NCBI GenBank assembly: GCA_019022495.1
Contig: JAFEKR010000085.1
Span: forward strand, 1-64,000
Reading direction: 5' to 3'
Source of the DNA: Epichloe hybrida
Lineage: Eukaryota; Ascomycota; Sordariomycetes; Hypocreales; Clavicipitaceae
DNA length: 64,000 nt
A program made the position numbers and the translations under genes. The notes under the pieces were generated by a model, which searched no databases, was not told the origin of the DNA, and was given only the letters and a program-made list of their open reading frames with translations. Position 1 is the stretch's first letter. Each line of letters opens with the position of its first letter. Below are positions 20,855-34,463 of the stretch, in pieces.

Positions 20855-23409
20855 GTTTCGCTGGCTATGTCCCCGGTTGAAAGGATGTGAATGAAGAGAT
20901 ATTCGTTGATTTAGGGGCCAAGTGGGGGGGTTTTTTTTTAAAAAAAAAAAAAAATTTTGAAAGGGTATTTCACTTTATCGTCATGCGGCGTCAGGCCGTG
21001 ATCGCCGAGGTCGATTTGTAGAGCGAGACATCCGCCACTGGCGCCCTTGCCAAGCAAGACAGAACGCAAAGTCTACCGCAGTGGAGATGAAACGATATGA
21101 CGCTGAGTCCAGTAGCTGCTACGGTACGGGCAAAGATTGAGCAAGGAATGAACGATGAAGAATGCGCAACCCCAGGACTTATCAAAAGTAATGGCTCGGC
21201 GATGGCGCAAGAGGTAGTGACCAAGATCTGAGCCCGCCCGTTAATATCTTTGGTGAGGAAGATGATGAAGGATCGCAGAACCAGTCATGAGTGGAAAGCT
21301 GACAAAGGATAGAAGACGGCTGATAGTCCGGAGAGGCGGCACAGATGATGCATACAACATGCAAAGCAATGCCGAAACGCCACCTCCTCGATCAGACCAT
21401 ATGTAAACGCGCTGAAGACAAGGGACAGTTCGGGACACCAGCCCGTCGATCCGGCAGGCGTCCTCCCTGCCTCCATGCATGAATCCTCCTTCTCCAGATC
21501 ATCGTCTCCGCCGTCGCCACTGCGGACTGAGGTTTGAACAAAATTTGTTAGACTGGCACACAGATTCGCACTGGCACTGGTGTGCGTGTGCGAGTGTGTT
21601 CGTGTGTCTTGCCGACCCCCCCTCCCCCTCACCCCAACCTTCCTTCGTATCGATTTTCCATCATCAGTCAGAATTGGCCGGCGCTTCCGTCCGCGCGGGC
21701 AGGGGGCATCCCGGCAACACTAAAAGCTTGTCTGCCCATCCACTGCGAACGTGGCCAAGACGCGGCCACAACTTCTTGTTGAACCCCCTTGCCAATTGTG
21801 CAAGGGCCCTGCGACGGAGAAATGGGACCTTCACCTTCCTCTTTAAGCCGTCGGCCTCGGTCGATTACGTGCATGCGGTCAGTTGCGTTCCCGGCGCCGA
21901 CAAGGGAAAAAAAAAAAAAAAGGCCATGTTGTTCGGATCGGCTTCGTAAGAAATTGATGTATGTACTGAGGACGGATGTTCGTTCCCCGCAACTGCCTTG
22001 CAATTGCATTGCCTTTGCTGTCTTTGGTGGTCTGGCAAGTTCGATCAAGCCTTTTTTTTTTTTTTTTTTTTTTTTTGGGTAAGGGGGGGAGGCGTGGCCA
22101 TCAGGCAAGCAAGCATTCCGTCGCACCTTCCCTTGCATGTCCTAAAAAAGCTTCTGTTCTACGGATCCGTACCAAAACGCATCCATGCTGGCAAAGGAAT
22201 TGATCCAGGGTGTCAGGCTCGTTTCCAAGACAGCTATCATCATGGTTCCTGCGCGCGCCCCATGGATTCGACTCCGAGGAGCATGGGGCCTCGTCTAACC
22301 CGACTCACATGCCTTGACATGCCGAGCCATGCCGTGATGCAACCCCTCCGGCAAACCCTCTTGTCAAGGTGAGGTGCGTGCTTTTAAGCGCGAATCAGGC
22401 GGGACAGAGAAGTCGGGCCATCATGTGCGGCCACGAACCCCGGGACCCTATTATGGCGTTGGGAATTTTTATTTTTGCACTCTGAACTTTGCACCATCGT
22501 TTGCTTTGCAACCTCGACGACTTTTTTCCCCCTTCTCATTAGGCGAAGCACGTAAATCAACAATACTGCGTAAATGCTTTGTACGGATTATATATTGCCG
22601 AGCCTCCCTGCTCCTTGCTCCCGCTCTCCTCTCTCCTCTCTTATCTCTTATGAAAGAGATCGTATTATTGGGTGGCATGGGCTGGGTGGTGGGTGGCTCG
22701 ATCCTACCGAAGTGTTGGCATGTTGAAAATATGCGCTCCGTACAAGGGGTGCCAGGGGGGGCTGTTCGAGGTAATGGTAGGTTTTTTCTTTCTTTCCTTT
22801 TCTTTTGAGGTGTGGGGTGTGAGTCAGTCAGTTGAATTATGATGTTTGGTGAGAATCCATCCAAGCAACTTTGTCGACTCATGGGACTATTTGCCCGGTA
22901 CGCGTCGTGCTAGGCTGTTGTTTGTTGTTGAATAGGACGCACGCATATCTCTTTGGACACGATATAAGCCCGGGTTGCCATCACTACATGTACATGATCT
23001 ATAAGTACCTACTACACAGAAGGATACTTGGTATTTTATGTAGTCCGTATTTCCCTAGGCTTTAAATACCACTTATATCAGTCAAGGGTATTTTATGGGT
23101 TGAGTGACTTTTGTGTGGCCTTGTCGTTTCTGAAGAGACTAAAATTCCGTACTTTGGTTCATCTTTCTGTGTCGGAAGATCGCCGGAAAACCCTTCCCCC
23201 TCGATCCCACAATTGCACGCCAGCAAAGTCCTTTTTGAGAAACCCACTCAGTCCACTGAGCCGAAAATGTAAATTTATGTACTCCGTAAAAAGCCGCCAA
23301 TCCATATTCAAGGCTATCTGCAGCATATGGGCTCATATCCAAGACGACCTACTCTGTACAGCTTCCCCGTCTACCGAGCTTTGCGAGTCCAAAGCGCTCC
23401 CCCCCCCTC
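20855..23409. other. Gene-poor intergenic region upstream of the NCS1 permease
   Basis: No gene is supportable in these 2.55 kb. Open frames such as those at 21479-21949 and 22374-22808 have low-complexity composition and no recognisable domain. Homopolymer tracts are frequent: T9/A15 at about 20931-20954, A15 at 21907-21921 and T25 at 22052-22076. One dispersed TACTCCGTA copy is at 23278-23289. The permease promoter and the 3' UTR of the PTH11-like gene must lie here. Confidence 0.5.
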
Positions 23410-24801
23410 TCATCTATGAGAGTCTGATGAAACATCCACAGTGGTTACAACCATAATTTTGTCCCCTGCAACCCCGTTGCGCTGGTCGCCACTGCCAGAC
23501 TCGATCGGATTGGACGTCGGCTGCACATGTGTTAATGACTCTGCGTTGGCGCTCACTGCCGCTAGGTGATGATTGTTTGCATGTCCTTGTAGTATCAGCT
23601 CGATCTGGCTGCCTTGGTCCGAAGGCAGTTGGTCTTCGTGAGAACGCTCTAGTCCTGTAGTACCCTCCTCCTGGTCATCCAGCTTGTCCCACAGTGTTGT
23701 GCCCATCACCGAGGTGCTCAGCATGCTCTTGGGTTTCTTGTGCTTGTGGCCGCCACCGCCAATGGTCTGGCCTTGATACGCAGGCGTGCCGGTCTTGTCG
23801 CGGACGCCGAATATAGCTCGCAGGACGGGCCAGCACAGTGGCATGTTGCCGACTATCATGGCGATTCCTACCTCGGCGACATACCAGTACAAGAAGACGT
23901 ACGAGTTAGGGTTCTGGAAGTTGTAGAAGCGGTTGAGAATGGCCGCGAGGATGTTGAGCACTCCGAGACCGAGGATGCAGCTCAGAATGATTTTCCGCTT
24001 CTTCGGCAGGCGCGTTTTCAGGATGATGGGGACGGGGATGAAGAGAAGAATGATATCGGAGGAGATATTGCACGCTGTCGCGAAGATCATGTGGTTGTAG
24101 TATGTTGCGCATTGTTCAATTCTGACGGGCACGGCCCAGTATTCGTACGTTGGGTGGCACCAGAAAAATATGAACATGAGGATGACGACGACATATGTGA
24201 AGCCGCAGTAGCCTGCTGTAATCTTGACAAGCAGGTGTTGTCGTGGGAGAGTGTGTCTCCTGCCGCGAACCATTAGCATCCGGGAGAGTGAAGTCGACTG
24301 ACTACCAGGAGAACGAATAAAGATTTATTTACTCACGTGAGGCGACCATAGAGTATTAAAAGGCAGGTCTTGACAGTCCAAGTGCCCGTGATGGTGACTA
24401 TTTCCAGCACAAACGTCATGATGCTGCCATATACCGCATTGTGAACTCCTTCAGGCGTGAGCGCCGCGGCTTCTTCCGGGGACATGTAATTGCTGCCATT
24501 CTTGGCGACTTCGTTGATTGAGACGACCACTCCGGTAAAGTTGACCTTTCATCAGGTCAAAAAAAAAAAAAAAAAAAATCTTACTGTTAGCTGTGTGAAG
24601 TCGCCCACGGACTAGGTAAGAAAGCATCATGACAGTATTGGAGAGACGAACCAAAGCAAAGAGCATCAAGTAGTCGTCTATCATCAGATTCCTCCATTTC
24701 CCCAGCTTCATCCTCCGCGATGCCATTCGACACGCAACGAGTAACACTCCCAAGGCGTACAGAATCCATGATTCTATCAATAGCTCAGTTGTGAACTCCA
24801 T
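23410..24801 (-). CDS. PTH11/rhodopsin-like seven-transmembrane protein
   Basis: This is an integral membrane protein of the fungal rhodopsin-domain/PTH11-like GPCR group. It has no CFEM domain, so it belongs to the simple subgroup; the ligand is unknown. Three exons on the minus strand, 24801-24652, 24545-24337 and 24259-23410, give 402 residues. The joins yield LMLFALVNFTGVVVSINEV and LLILYGRLTRHTLPRQHLLVK. Family features include the first helix with WILYALGVLLVACRMASRR, LMIDDYLML, the long extracellular segment VAKNGSNYMSPEEAAALTPE, FFWCHPTYEYW with QCATYYNHMIFATACNISSDIILLFIPVPII, and an ILNRFYNF loop. A polar cytosolic tail of about 130 residues follows the last helix. Intron 1 contains a 20-nt A/T tract. 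The start is the first in-frame ATG after upstream stop-free but non-helical sequence. Confidence 0.82.
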
Positions 24802-26547
24802 GTCGGTCCTGCGATTTCGAATGCCCACTTCATGGAGTAGACCCGAGGCAGGCGGCGCGCCCGTATCACCCGTATCACCCGCTGGTGTAAATGGTGCCAC
24901 GTACGTTCGATTTGGCGAGGTTGATCCAGATCGTAGTCCAGGGACTATGGACGGCTTTGGCTGCGTGGAAAAATTGGTGAGAGCTGCTGACGTGTTAACA
25001 GCGGTGTCGCCCCAAGGTCGCGTTGAAGAGCAGAGGCAAAGGCAACGGCAAAGGCAACGGCAACAACAGATCACCAGCAACGGATGGAGGAATGCGGCAT
25101 GATTTAATGAGCAGACGAAGACGGCATCATGTCAGCATAGCGTTCGGGACCAGCGAGTTTAATTTCTGGGTCAAAGTCATGCTGCTCCTGCTCCTCTGCG
25201 TCCACCCTCTCTTCCCCGCCATCCATGCCATCCGTGCCATCCATTCGGGAAGTGGCAGTTGCAGCGGCTAGCGACTGGTCGTTGATGACGGCCGACCGAA
25301 ACCTTGTTCCCCATCAGCACTTTGGAACCGCCGGATGCAGTAGAAGGGGACGGGTAGGGGCATTTTGAGAACGAGAGCGCGCCAAACGCCAGACCGGTTC
25401 ACTGGGCCGGCAGTCTCGGTTATCCAACCCGCCCCCGAAGCCCTGACGATTGCCAAGTCCAGATGAGGCGATATGATAAACACCTAGCTTATGCTGAGAC
25501 GGCTCGGCAACGAGTTGATACGGGCGAGGTGGCGTGAGGTGGCGTGAGTTGAGTTGTCTTCGGAGTTCTTGCCGAGGCGCTAATTCACCGGGCAGGTGGA
25601 GGTGGGCAGGGAAGAACTACAACACCCACTACACCATGGGCCCCATGGGTTGTCCATGGTGTCCATGGCCGAGTGTCACGTGTCGGGGATCAACTTGGCT
25701 TGGCATGGCGCAAGCCACGGTTGCGACAGGGTGGGTAGGTGGGTCCATCCGGTCCATCCCCGTCAGCATCAGGATGCAGGATGCAGGACAGCAACACAAT
25801 GCTGTACGGAGTACGGATTACTCCGTACATGCGGAGTTTTTGGTATTTGAGGATCAAGATGATCCTTGAGAATCGATTGTCGATTATGCTGTTCCTTGAA
25901 AGTGTTTCAGAAACATTCCTCCCACTCGCTTGTCCCCGCCGGCGATATCCGCGGCATCCATGGCGATATCTCCCTTCCGACACGAGCCACGTTTTTATGT
26001 AGGCAATCTATTTCGTACGGACTGCGGAGTATTCGTATGTGAAAACTCTGCTCGTACGGAGTAATATTACTTCGTACAACGCACATGCATATTACTCCGT
26101 ACACACATAAATTGACATAATACATTACTACCCGCACGCTTGAGGGCGTCTTCGCACTGTACGGAGCAGCGTTCCATCCTGGGTGGTGAATCTCCCCATT
26201 TCCAAGCATGAGGGGTTTTCCTCCAACGGAACGAGGCGAGGCATGAAAACGCTGCCTGTTGCTAAATTCTAATGAGCGTTTCAAATGCCTCGTTAAATGC
26301 CTCTCATTCGATGAACGAAGTCGTTCGTTAGAAACGCCACAGGCTGTGTCCGTGCAGGAGGAAAAAAAAAAAAAGGCAATCCCTCCCGTGTTGGGTGCGT
26401 CCATCTTTGTTTCCATCACATATGTGTATTGAGACTGGAGGGCTTTTACAAATGATGCTGAGATATTCCGTACTGTTTGCGCCTTCTCAGGCTCGTCACC
26501 ACAAGCAACGTTTGTGATGCAGAGTGTGAATTTCTCAAGGCGACCCC
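24802..26547. other. Intergenic region with a cluster of dispersed GTACGGAGTA palindromes
   Basis: This lies between the PTH11-like gene start and the left LTR of the first retroelement. No gene is evident. It contains hexanucleotide GGCAAA/GGCAAC repeats (about 25033-25070), CATGGG/CCATGG repeats (25633-25670) and the densest cluster of the dispersed palindromic motif (25804-25828, 26016-26034, 26054-26077, 26091-26102). Confidence 0.5.
25804..26102. repeat. Cluster of short palindromes built on GTACGGAGTA/TACTCCGTAC
   Basis: Palindromic strings at 25804-25828 (25 nt) and 26054-26077 (24 nt) are built from GTACGGAGTA joined to its inverse. Half copies lie at 26016-26034 and 26091-26102. The same motif recurs singly or as pairs at 3253-3270, 10541-10551, 14790-14803, 15179-15200, 23278-23289 and 43886-43903. 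All are intergenic. The origin is unknown; relics of short inverted-repeat elements are one possibility. Confidence 0.6.
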
Positions 26548-26710
26548 TGACGGATGGGGGCAGGTGCGAGGCACCTGGCCCACCTAGCACAAAAACCCCA
26601 CTCAGCAGATTTTTTTGTTAGGGCTTCTTTTCAGCCTAATTATCACCTTAAAAGTTCAATTCGATTCATTTTAAATCATCTAGGCTTCATTTCCTATTGG
26701 TGCACGTTCT
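26548..26710 (+). repeat. Left (5') LTR of the first retroelement
   Basis: This is 163 bp starting TGACGGATGGGGGCAGG and ending CACGTTCT. It matches the right LTR with a few differences, most of them C/T or G/A (CCTAATTA versus CCCGATCA; CCTATTGG versus CCTGTCGG), as expected after RIP. The unusual CT end is supported by two independent boundaries: the primer site follows directly, and the target duplication ACCCC precedes its first base. Confidence 0.85.
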
Positions 26711-27399
26711 TGGCGACCACGCCAGGAGTCTAATAATTAAAAAGCTTTCCTAAGCTTCCTATAGCTAAGTTATTGTTTTTATATCATCCTTATTAGTTAG
26801 ACTAGGGTAGTCTACTTACCTATATCTTCCTAATCCCTATTTAAAACCATTAAATCCTTACACTCTCTTATTACTATTATTAATCTAGAGTTATAAGAGT
26901 TAGAATCCCTATAGAATCCGTAAATAGCAGAAGTGTATAATTATAACTTAGAATTAACTAAATTATTATCTTTAGGGAGTGTCCTAGTAAGAGAAGAAAA
27001 CTTCTCTCTTACTAGACTAAGAGACTAGGCTATAATCTAGTTAGCCTATTTCTTTAAGTAACTTACTACTATATTAGAATTAAAGTTACCTTTATTAGAA
27101 ACTAAAAAACCTATAGTTAAAATACTTACTTATTAGCCTATAATAGAGCTATATAAGTTGCCCTTATCTTAAGATATTAGGACTTTTAATAGGTTTATAT
27201 TAGTAAGATAATAGTTAAGTTATTTATAGTAGACTTTTAAGACTATTAATAAAGGTAGGGATATTAACCTAAATACCTTTATTTAAGCTATTAATATAGC
27301 CTTAGGTAATAAGGTAACTACTTTTATTAATAGCTTAAAGTAATTAAGGCTTATAGTCTTAAGGGCTAAGAATAGTGTAGTAACCACTGCTAATTTAGC

Positions 27400-30300
27400 T
27401 ACTCTCTAATAGTTACTATAAGAGTAATACCCTCCTAATATTATTAATAAAGAAGTGGAAACTAGTACTAATATAGACCTTTAATAAGGTAAGAGTAAGG
27501 CCCTTACTACCTATTATTCTTATATTTTAAATATACTTTATTATACTAGAGAGAGAGATAAACTAATAACCTCTAACTATCCCCTTACTCTAATTAAGAG
27601 TTACACTCTCTATAACTTTATCTAGTGGTTTATTTAAGGATTATATAATAAATCACTAATATAGGAAGCTATTAGCTAGAATATATTAGCTACTAATAGC
27701 CTTAGAGAAGCCTAGGAATATATTAAGTAAGCTACTACTATTTTAGAGGCAAAGGCTAACCTTATAAAGATAACTATATAAGATATAAAGATTACCCTAA
27801 TAGAGGAATTTATTAAACTTTAGAGTAAATACTTTACTAATAAAGTATTACCTTAGGTATATAAACTACCCCTAGGGTTTATAGAAGTATTAGGAGAATA
27901 AAGATAATAGTTTACTTTAGTTAATACTCTAATTACCTAGCTTTAGCCTATAATATTATACCTAGGTCTATTAGGAATATATAGTTTTACTAACCCTTAG
28001 TAATTTAGTAGGTATTATCCTATACCTTAAGCGGTTAATTAAACACTAACTCTAGCTACTTACCCTTAAAATTATCCTTAAATATAGAATAAAAGCAATA
28101 TTAACTTAAGGAATAAAGCTCTAGTAAACCTATAAGGTAACACTAACTAGTCTATCCCTAGAACTTAATAAGTAACCTTTCCCCCTTAGTATTAAAATAA
28201 TAGTACTAGTATATATTAATCTTTATAAAATACACTTATAATAACCTAAGGTACTAGTTAAAGAGGAAGAGCACTTAAACTAAGACTAGTAACTAAATTA
28301 AGGAATTAGTATATTAATAAAACTACACTATTAACTTATAAGGGTGCTTACTTTAAGTGTAAAGTTACTAGATATTATACTATAAACTATACTATAACTA
28401 GAAATAATTTATTATAATAATAAGAATCCTTATAGTTAAAATTAATAACACTTCCCCCTTATAATAACTAGTTATAAGTACCTAGATAAATCTATACTTA
28501 GTTAGCTTAGGTATACTTAAATAGTAATAAATATAAGGATATAGTAGTATCTAGGATTATTAAAGAGGTTATAGGTAAATTATTAGTTAGAGTTTAATAT
28601 GCTTTAATTAAGCTAGGTGCTATTAAAAACTTACCTAACCTTATAAAGAATCCCTAGCTTATTTAGCTTAAATAAAACCCTATAGCTACTATAAGCTTAT
28701 AGAAAATTAGGGCTTACTATACTAATATAAAGGCATAAGTAAAAGATATTACTAATAAGGAGGAGGGTAGTGCTAGAGTTTTAAGACCCCTTATTAAGAG
28801 CCTTAAAAAAGCTAATATAAAAACCCTTAAGTCTATTGCTTAAGGTACTCTATAGGTTATAATATTAGTATTAGAAGCTATATTACTATTAAAAAAACAA
28901 AAGGGAATGCCCCTTAGTAAGATATTAGAAAGTCTAACTTTAACTCCTAAAGCTATACTATTAGTAAGAGAAAAGGTAATTAAGTAAAATATAAGGGTAT
29001 TAAGTAAGATTTAGGGATATAAGAGTCTAGGTCCTATTAACTAAAAGGCCTTAGTAAGTTATATCTTAGTCCTAATTTCGCTAATAGATTTATAGTAAAT
29101 TAGCCTAGAAATATCTAAGTAGTTTTAGAAGCTATTATTAAGGGTAATAGCCCTAAGGAAGTAAATAAAGAAAAAAGTAGCCTTCTTACTTAATATAAGC
29201 TTAGTTTAGGCTATGTCTAGTAAGGGTTAGAAGAGTCCTATAGCTAATAATTATAATACTAAGTTACTTTAAGAGTATTAATTAGGTGCTAAGTTATTTA
29301 GGATTACTATCTAAGCTTATATAGGATTTTAGAAGGAGTAAGTATTTAATCTTAAACTAGGGCAAGCAGTGGCTAATTAGGGAGCTAAGATTAATATTAT
29401 ATCTTAGGCGTTTATACTATAGGAAAACATACTAGTTTATAATTTAGGATCTATTAGTTTCTAAGGGCTATAAATAATTAATACTAATAGATAAGAGAAT
29501 ATAGTTACCTATTTTGTGTTAATAAAAGTGTTATGCTATAGCATTATATAGTTAGTTTAGGTAGTAATTACCCTAGACTATTAGCCTAAGAACTAGACTA
29601 TTTTAATTCTAGGTTTGCCCTAGCTTTATAACATAGGTGTAAGGTTTAATATTAGGAACTCTAAACTTATAATTAGAGTTAAGGAGCGTAAAGATAAAGT
29701 TATTTCTATTAAGGGACCTTTAGTAACTCTGTCTAATTAATAGAAAGTAATGCTCTATCTAGCTAAGCCTATAATCCTAGAGAAGTATATAGGTTAGGAT
29801 AATATAGACTTATCCCTAGATAATGCCTTATTAGGATCTAAGGATAAGGAGAAGGATAACTTAGATAAGTTAAAAAACTAAGTTACTTACTATAACCTAG
29901 TTAAGTTAAAAAACTAAATCTAATAGCCTAAAGTAAATATAGGAGTAAGTAACTTTATAAGCTCCCTTTTATTTATTTCTAGGTTAAGCCTATAGTATGG
30001 TTTTCTAGCTATATGCCTTAGATTACCTATCCTATTTTAGTATAAATAAATTTTTAGCTTATAAGTTAACTTAGTCTCTATGCATTCCTATTAGAAGTAA
30101 ATTTACTTAGAGGGAGAGAATATACTATAGAATTAAGGGTTAATAATAATAATAGGAAAATATTTTAATAGACAAAGGATAATTAGCTAGGGCTAGTTAC
30201 TCTAGATCCTTTGTTATTCCTATTTCTAACTAAGCAAAGAGTGTAAAGGAGGGAAACTAACTAGGAAACCCTAATTAAAACAGTGTTATTATGGTTTAAG

Positions 30301-33290
30301 GGTTATAAAGTAACCTTAGGCCCCCTTATCCTAAAGTCTATAGTAAAGGAAGTTATGCAAATGTTTTATACATATAGAGACCTAAATGCCTTATTAATTA
30401 CTAATATCCCTGCTATAGACCTTTACGTGCATATACCTTAGCTAAAAGAAAATATAAAGCCTTAGGCATAATCCCTAAAGTAAAGATAGTTAAAGCCTTA
30501 GAAGTATTAGTTAAATTAGTTAGTAACTAAAGGAATTAAGTTAGGGATGTATAAGTATACTATAGTTACTAATAGAAAGATATCTAACTAGTGTGTAAAA
30601 CCTATACTAGTACTAAAGGATAAGTCTAACCTATAGGCTAAGTAATAACTTACTATTAATTATTCTTATATTAAGGAGGATATGCTAGGTAGCTAGTTAC
30701 CTTTACTAGCTAAAATTCATAATTAACTATCTAATCCTTAGATTAATTCTTACTATATGTTTAACCTTAAGCATACATACTAGTTAATACCTATAGTATT
30801 AGAGTTAAGGCATGTGTTTACCTTTAATATCCCTAGGTTTAGTTAGTTATAACTATCTTATATGCCCTAAGGTTCTTAATTAGCTAGGTTTATAATAACT
30901 AAAGTAATAAGGATTACACTTAGTTTAATCCTATTACCTTACCTTAAACTCTCTCTTATTACTTCTTAACTCTTAGGTAATCTAAGCGCATTAGCTATAT
31001 ATATAGATAATATCTTCTATAAGTATACTTTATTTAAGGAGTAGTGGTCTTTTATTAAGAACTATTTACTACCTAGGCTACTATAAACCTTACTAAAACT
31101 AAGCTTTAAAAAGGTTTCTCTAGGAATGAATTTAATTATTATAGTTAGTTAGGTTTATAAGGCAGGGGGGAAGATATATATTAAACCTAACTAAGCTATA
31201 AAGCTAAGGGATTAGCCTATACCTATAAGTTAATCTAGCGTGCGTTTATTCTTAGGAGCTATTAGACCCTGCTAATAATAAATTAAGAACTATACTAAGA
31301 TTACTTAACCTCTTAATTAACTTACTAGGGATATAAGCTAGTAATAAGGAGATTTAGAGGCTTTATTTTTCTCTATATTAAGGGAGAAAGCTACCACTAT
31401 CCTAAGTATATATAAGTATATGTTTAACTTACTAACTTAACTATACTCTAATGCTAGTGGATTTAGTAAAGGGTATATAATATTATAAGTCTAAGATAAA
31501 GTCCCCTATTCTATTTTATATAATTTATTCCTTTTTACTAAGATATAATAGAACTATAGCACTTATAAGTAAGAGCTTTATACTATTATTAAGTTTTATT
31601 AAAAGCATAAGCACTTTTTTAAGTTAAGAATAAGATTAACTATCTTTATAAACTATAAACCACTTATAATATTTATAACTACCACTAGTTATAAGGGTAT
31701 TTATACTAGATAAGTTACTAAGCTAAGGCTATTAAATATTAAGATTTATTTTATCTAAGGAAAACAAAATACTACTACTAATAGGTTATCTTACACTATA
31801 TTTCTATTAGATAATTATATAGATAATTTAACTAAGTTTAGGTTAAGGGATATAGTCTAAAACTAGTAAATCTAGAAAGATAAAGTTAAAGGATATAAGG
31901 AGATATTAAAGACTTTAAAAGCTACTAAGATTTAGAAGGAGTCTAATCTTAAGGGGTTAAGCTAGAATATAAGATAGCTAGAGGTATTACCTAGGGTTAA
32001 ATTACTATAGAGAAAGTACCTAGAGAAGCTATAGTATAAAGAAATTATAAGGTTTCTTACTACTAGGAAGTGTTATAAGGGAGATTATAACTATTAAACT
32101 ATTAAAAGAATAGTTATAAAAGTATAATAGTATAAACTTAAGGATAAGGTCCTTTAGTTTAAAGGAAAGCATAATAGATAATATTACCTAGTAAGAGAAA
32201 AAGTAATAAGTACCCTATAGGAAGCTTATAATAAGTCTAGGTATTTTAGAGTAAACCTAACCTAGTAATAGTTAACTTAATTAGTGTTTTAGCCTAGGAT
32301 AGGTAGTAATATTATTAACTATATTCTAGGGTATATACTATATGCTTAATATATTACTTAAAAGAAAAAAGCACTAAATTAACTAGTAGTAGTAAATAAA
32401 CTATTTTAAGTAATAGGGATAAACTATATTAGACTATTTCTAGAATTAGAGCGAAAGATCTAGTATATACTTATTATAGTTAATTATTTCTCTTGGTTTA
32501 TATAGCTATTCCCCTATAGGTTAACTAGTGCTATAAAGGTAGTAAACTATCTATAGGCTTAGATAAATAGGTTATTACTTACTTTAAAGGGTTTTTATAC
32601 TAATCCTAGGCTAGCATTTAGGTTAGCGAAGTTATTAGCGTTTTTAAAGAGAAAGGGAGTAAACTTAATAAATACTCTAAGATAGTCTTATAAGAGTATT
32701 AGACTAGTAAAGGTATTAAATTAAATCTTATAAGGCGTGTTAAATAAGATAATATCTAACGCAAAGAACTAGGATCTCTAACTTCCTAATGTAGTAAAAA
32801 TATTAAATTACTAATATATTAAATCCATAGGGTATACTCCTATAGAGGTGCTATATAGATTAATATAGAACTTAGGGATAGGGCTAGGAGCCTTATTAAC
32901 CTAAAGTTTAGCTAGTTAAAGTAATAATTTTTATAAGAATTTAGTGTAGTCACTAGAGAAGTCCCTAGAAGGAGGTGTAGTAATGTATTTTATAGGGAAT
33001 GTTAAATCTTATTATATAGTAGTAAAGGCTAATAGGAGGTTAAGGGCTACTGCTTATAGAAAACGCTATAAATAACAAAGAGTTAAACTATTTAAACTAG
33101 GTAAGATAGTAATAGTAATTACTAAGGGGAAGCCCCTAAAGCTATAATTATAGTAGTAAGGACTATTTTAAATTAAAACTTAAACTAAGCGTGCTTCCTA
33201 TTAACTTATTAACCTAGATAAATTAAGAGTAAGGGGAGGGTATAGCTTAGACTTCTATAAGAATGCTTTAAAGGCCTATATCCCTTAAAC
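27400..33290 (+). pseudogene. Decayed gag-pol of the first retroelement
   Basis: Frames are broken by dozens of TAA/TAG codons that replace glutamine, but family motifs can still be read. A CCHC zinc-knuckle remnant is near 28348-28389 (CFKCKVTRH spacing with Cys and His changed to Tyr). A retropepsin-like VANQGAKINIISQ lies near 29360-29410. RT has YIDNI near 31000. RNase H has SNASGFSKGY near 31447. Integrase has VNYFSWFIQLFPY near 32480 and GYTPIEVLYR near 32830, then a C-terminal FKLGKIVIV-like strand. The order PR-RT-RH-IN is Ty3/gypsy. The ends of the reading frames are approximate and no product can be made. Confidence 0.75.
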
Positions 33291-33299
33291 TAGTTATTT

Positions 33300-34463
33300 A
33301 AAGACTATATAGGATTAACTATTATTAGGGAGAATAAAATTACAGAGGTAAAATTAAGGGAAAACCTTAAGATATAGAGGAATATATAATTTATATAGTA
33401 AGAATCAGAGGTTTAATAGAAAAAAAAAAAAGAAAGAGAGGGGAAGGGAAAAGTAAAAAGGCATAGCTTAGTGGTTATTTAAAAGGTAGGAAAAGGTAAG
33501 CTAAGAGTGAGCTTAGAGTAAGAATTAGAGAAGACTATATACTTCCCCCCTCCTTCTCTTATATTCTAGTACCTTTTACCTTTCTCCTTAATTACTAAGG
33601 GAAAAACCCTATTACTATTCTAAGTTTAACCCTAATAAATTTTATTAGGTTTTATTTAAAGGTTAAAGACCTCTTCTCTCTTACTTTACTATAATTACGC
33701 TATACCTTTATATTCTTATCTAAAACCATTTACTATTAAATTTCCTCTTAGTATAGCTTCTATAACTATAAGTCTAGGAAAAGCTTTTAGTCTTACTAAA
33801 TAAATAGTTACTTTACTAGTAGCTAGAGAAATACACTAGGTAAGTATTAAGCAAAAGGACTTAAACCTATTTAAAGACTTATATATATATATAAGACCCT
33901 AAGAAGCTAGCTTTTACTTACACTATTTAGAAAGAAGAAATATAGGGATAGAGAAGTAGTAAGGTAAAGGGGGTAACCCTTAAGCTAGATAGATAGCTTC
34001 TAGTTATTAAGAATAAGGGTAAAGTACTAGTAAAAATAGTAAATAAGTTATAAGGAGAAGACTTATTTAAGAATAAAAACCTTTAACCTAGGAAATAGTA
34101 TATATTTAGCCTAGTAAATAGGTGCCTAAGGCTATATAATCTTAAGAAAATAGTAATAATTATAATAGTAACTATATATAATTTATTACTTATAGGAGTT
34201 AAAGGTAAAGGGGTAAATACTATAATTAAGAGCCCTAGATAAATCTTTATAAGATACCTCTTAGATATAATACACCCTATAGCTATGTAAGCACTAGGTA
34301 TAAACTAGAGAGAGAACTTCCTTTAGGATAATAACTATATAATAGGAATATTCTTTAACTTAGTAATAAGGAATTATATAAAGCTTTCTCTAGTAATCCT
34401 TTACTAAGAACTACTAGTAAAAGGGAATCTAAAAGTAATAAAAGGTTTACTCTTACTAATAAC
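33300..34463. other. AT-rich interior of the first element between integrase and nested insertion
   Basis: This is RIP-mutated sequence without a recognisable domain. A purine-rich stretch (about 33419-33460) and scattered short frames are visible. It may be the start of the extra downstream frame or untranslated interior. TSD copy CTAATAAC of the nested element is at 34456-34463. Confidence 0.5.

Noticed and set aside
19198..20890. Long plus-strand frames (209 and 300 codons)
   Set aside because: Both are antisense to the NCS1 permease exons, which have clear transporter motifs and splice sites.
22374..22808. 144-codon plus-strand frame as a gene
   Set aside because: Low-complexity composition, no domain, no codon bias and no splice-supported extension.
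23740..24276. 178-codon plus-strand acidic frame
   Set aside because: Shadow of the PTH11-like gene exon 3.
24786..25080. Upstream in-frame extension of the PTH11-like protein
   Set aside because: The extension is Cys/Ser/Pro-rich without helix or signal character, and the first in-frame ATG with family context is at 24801.
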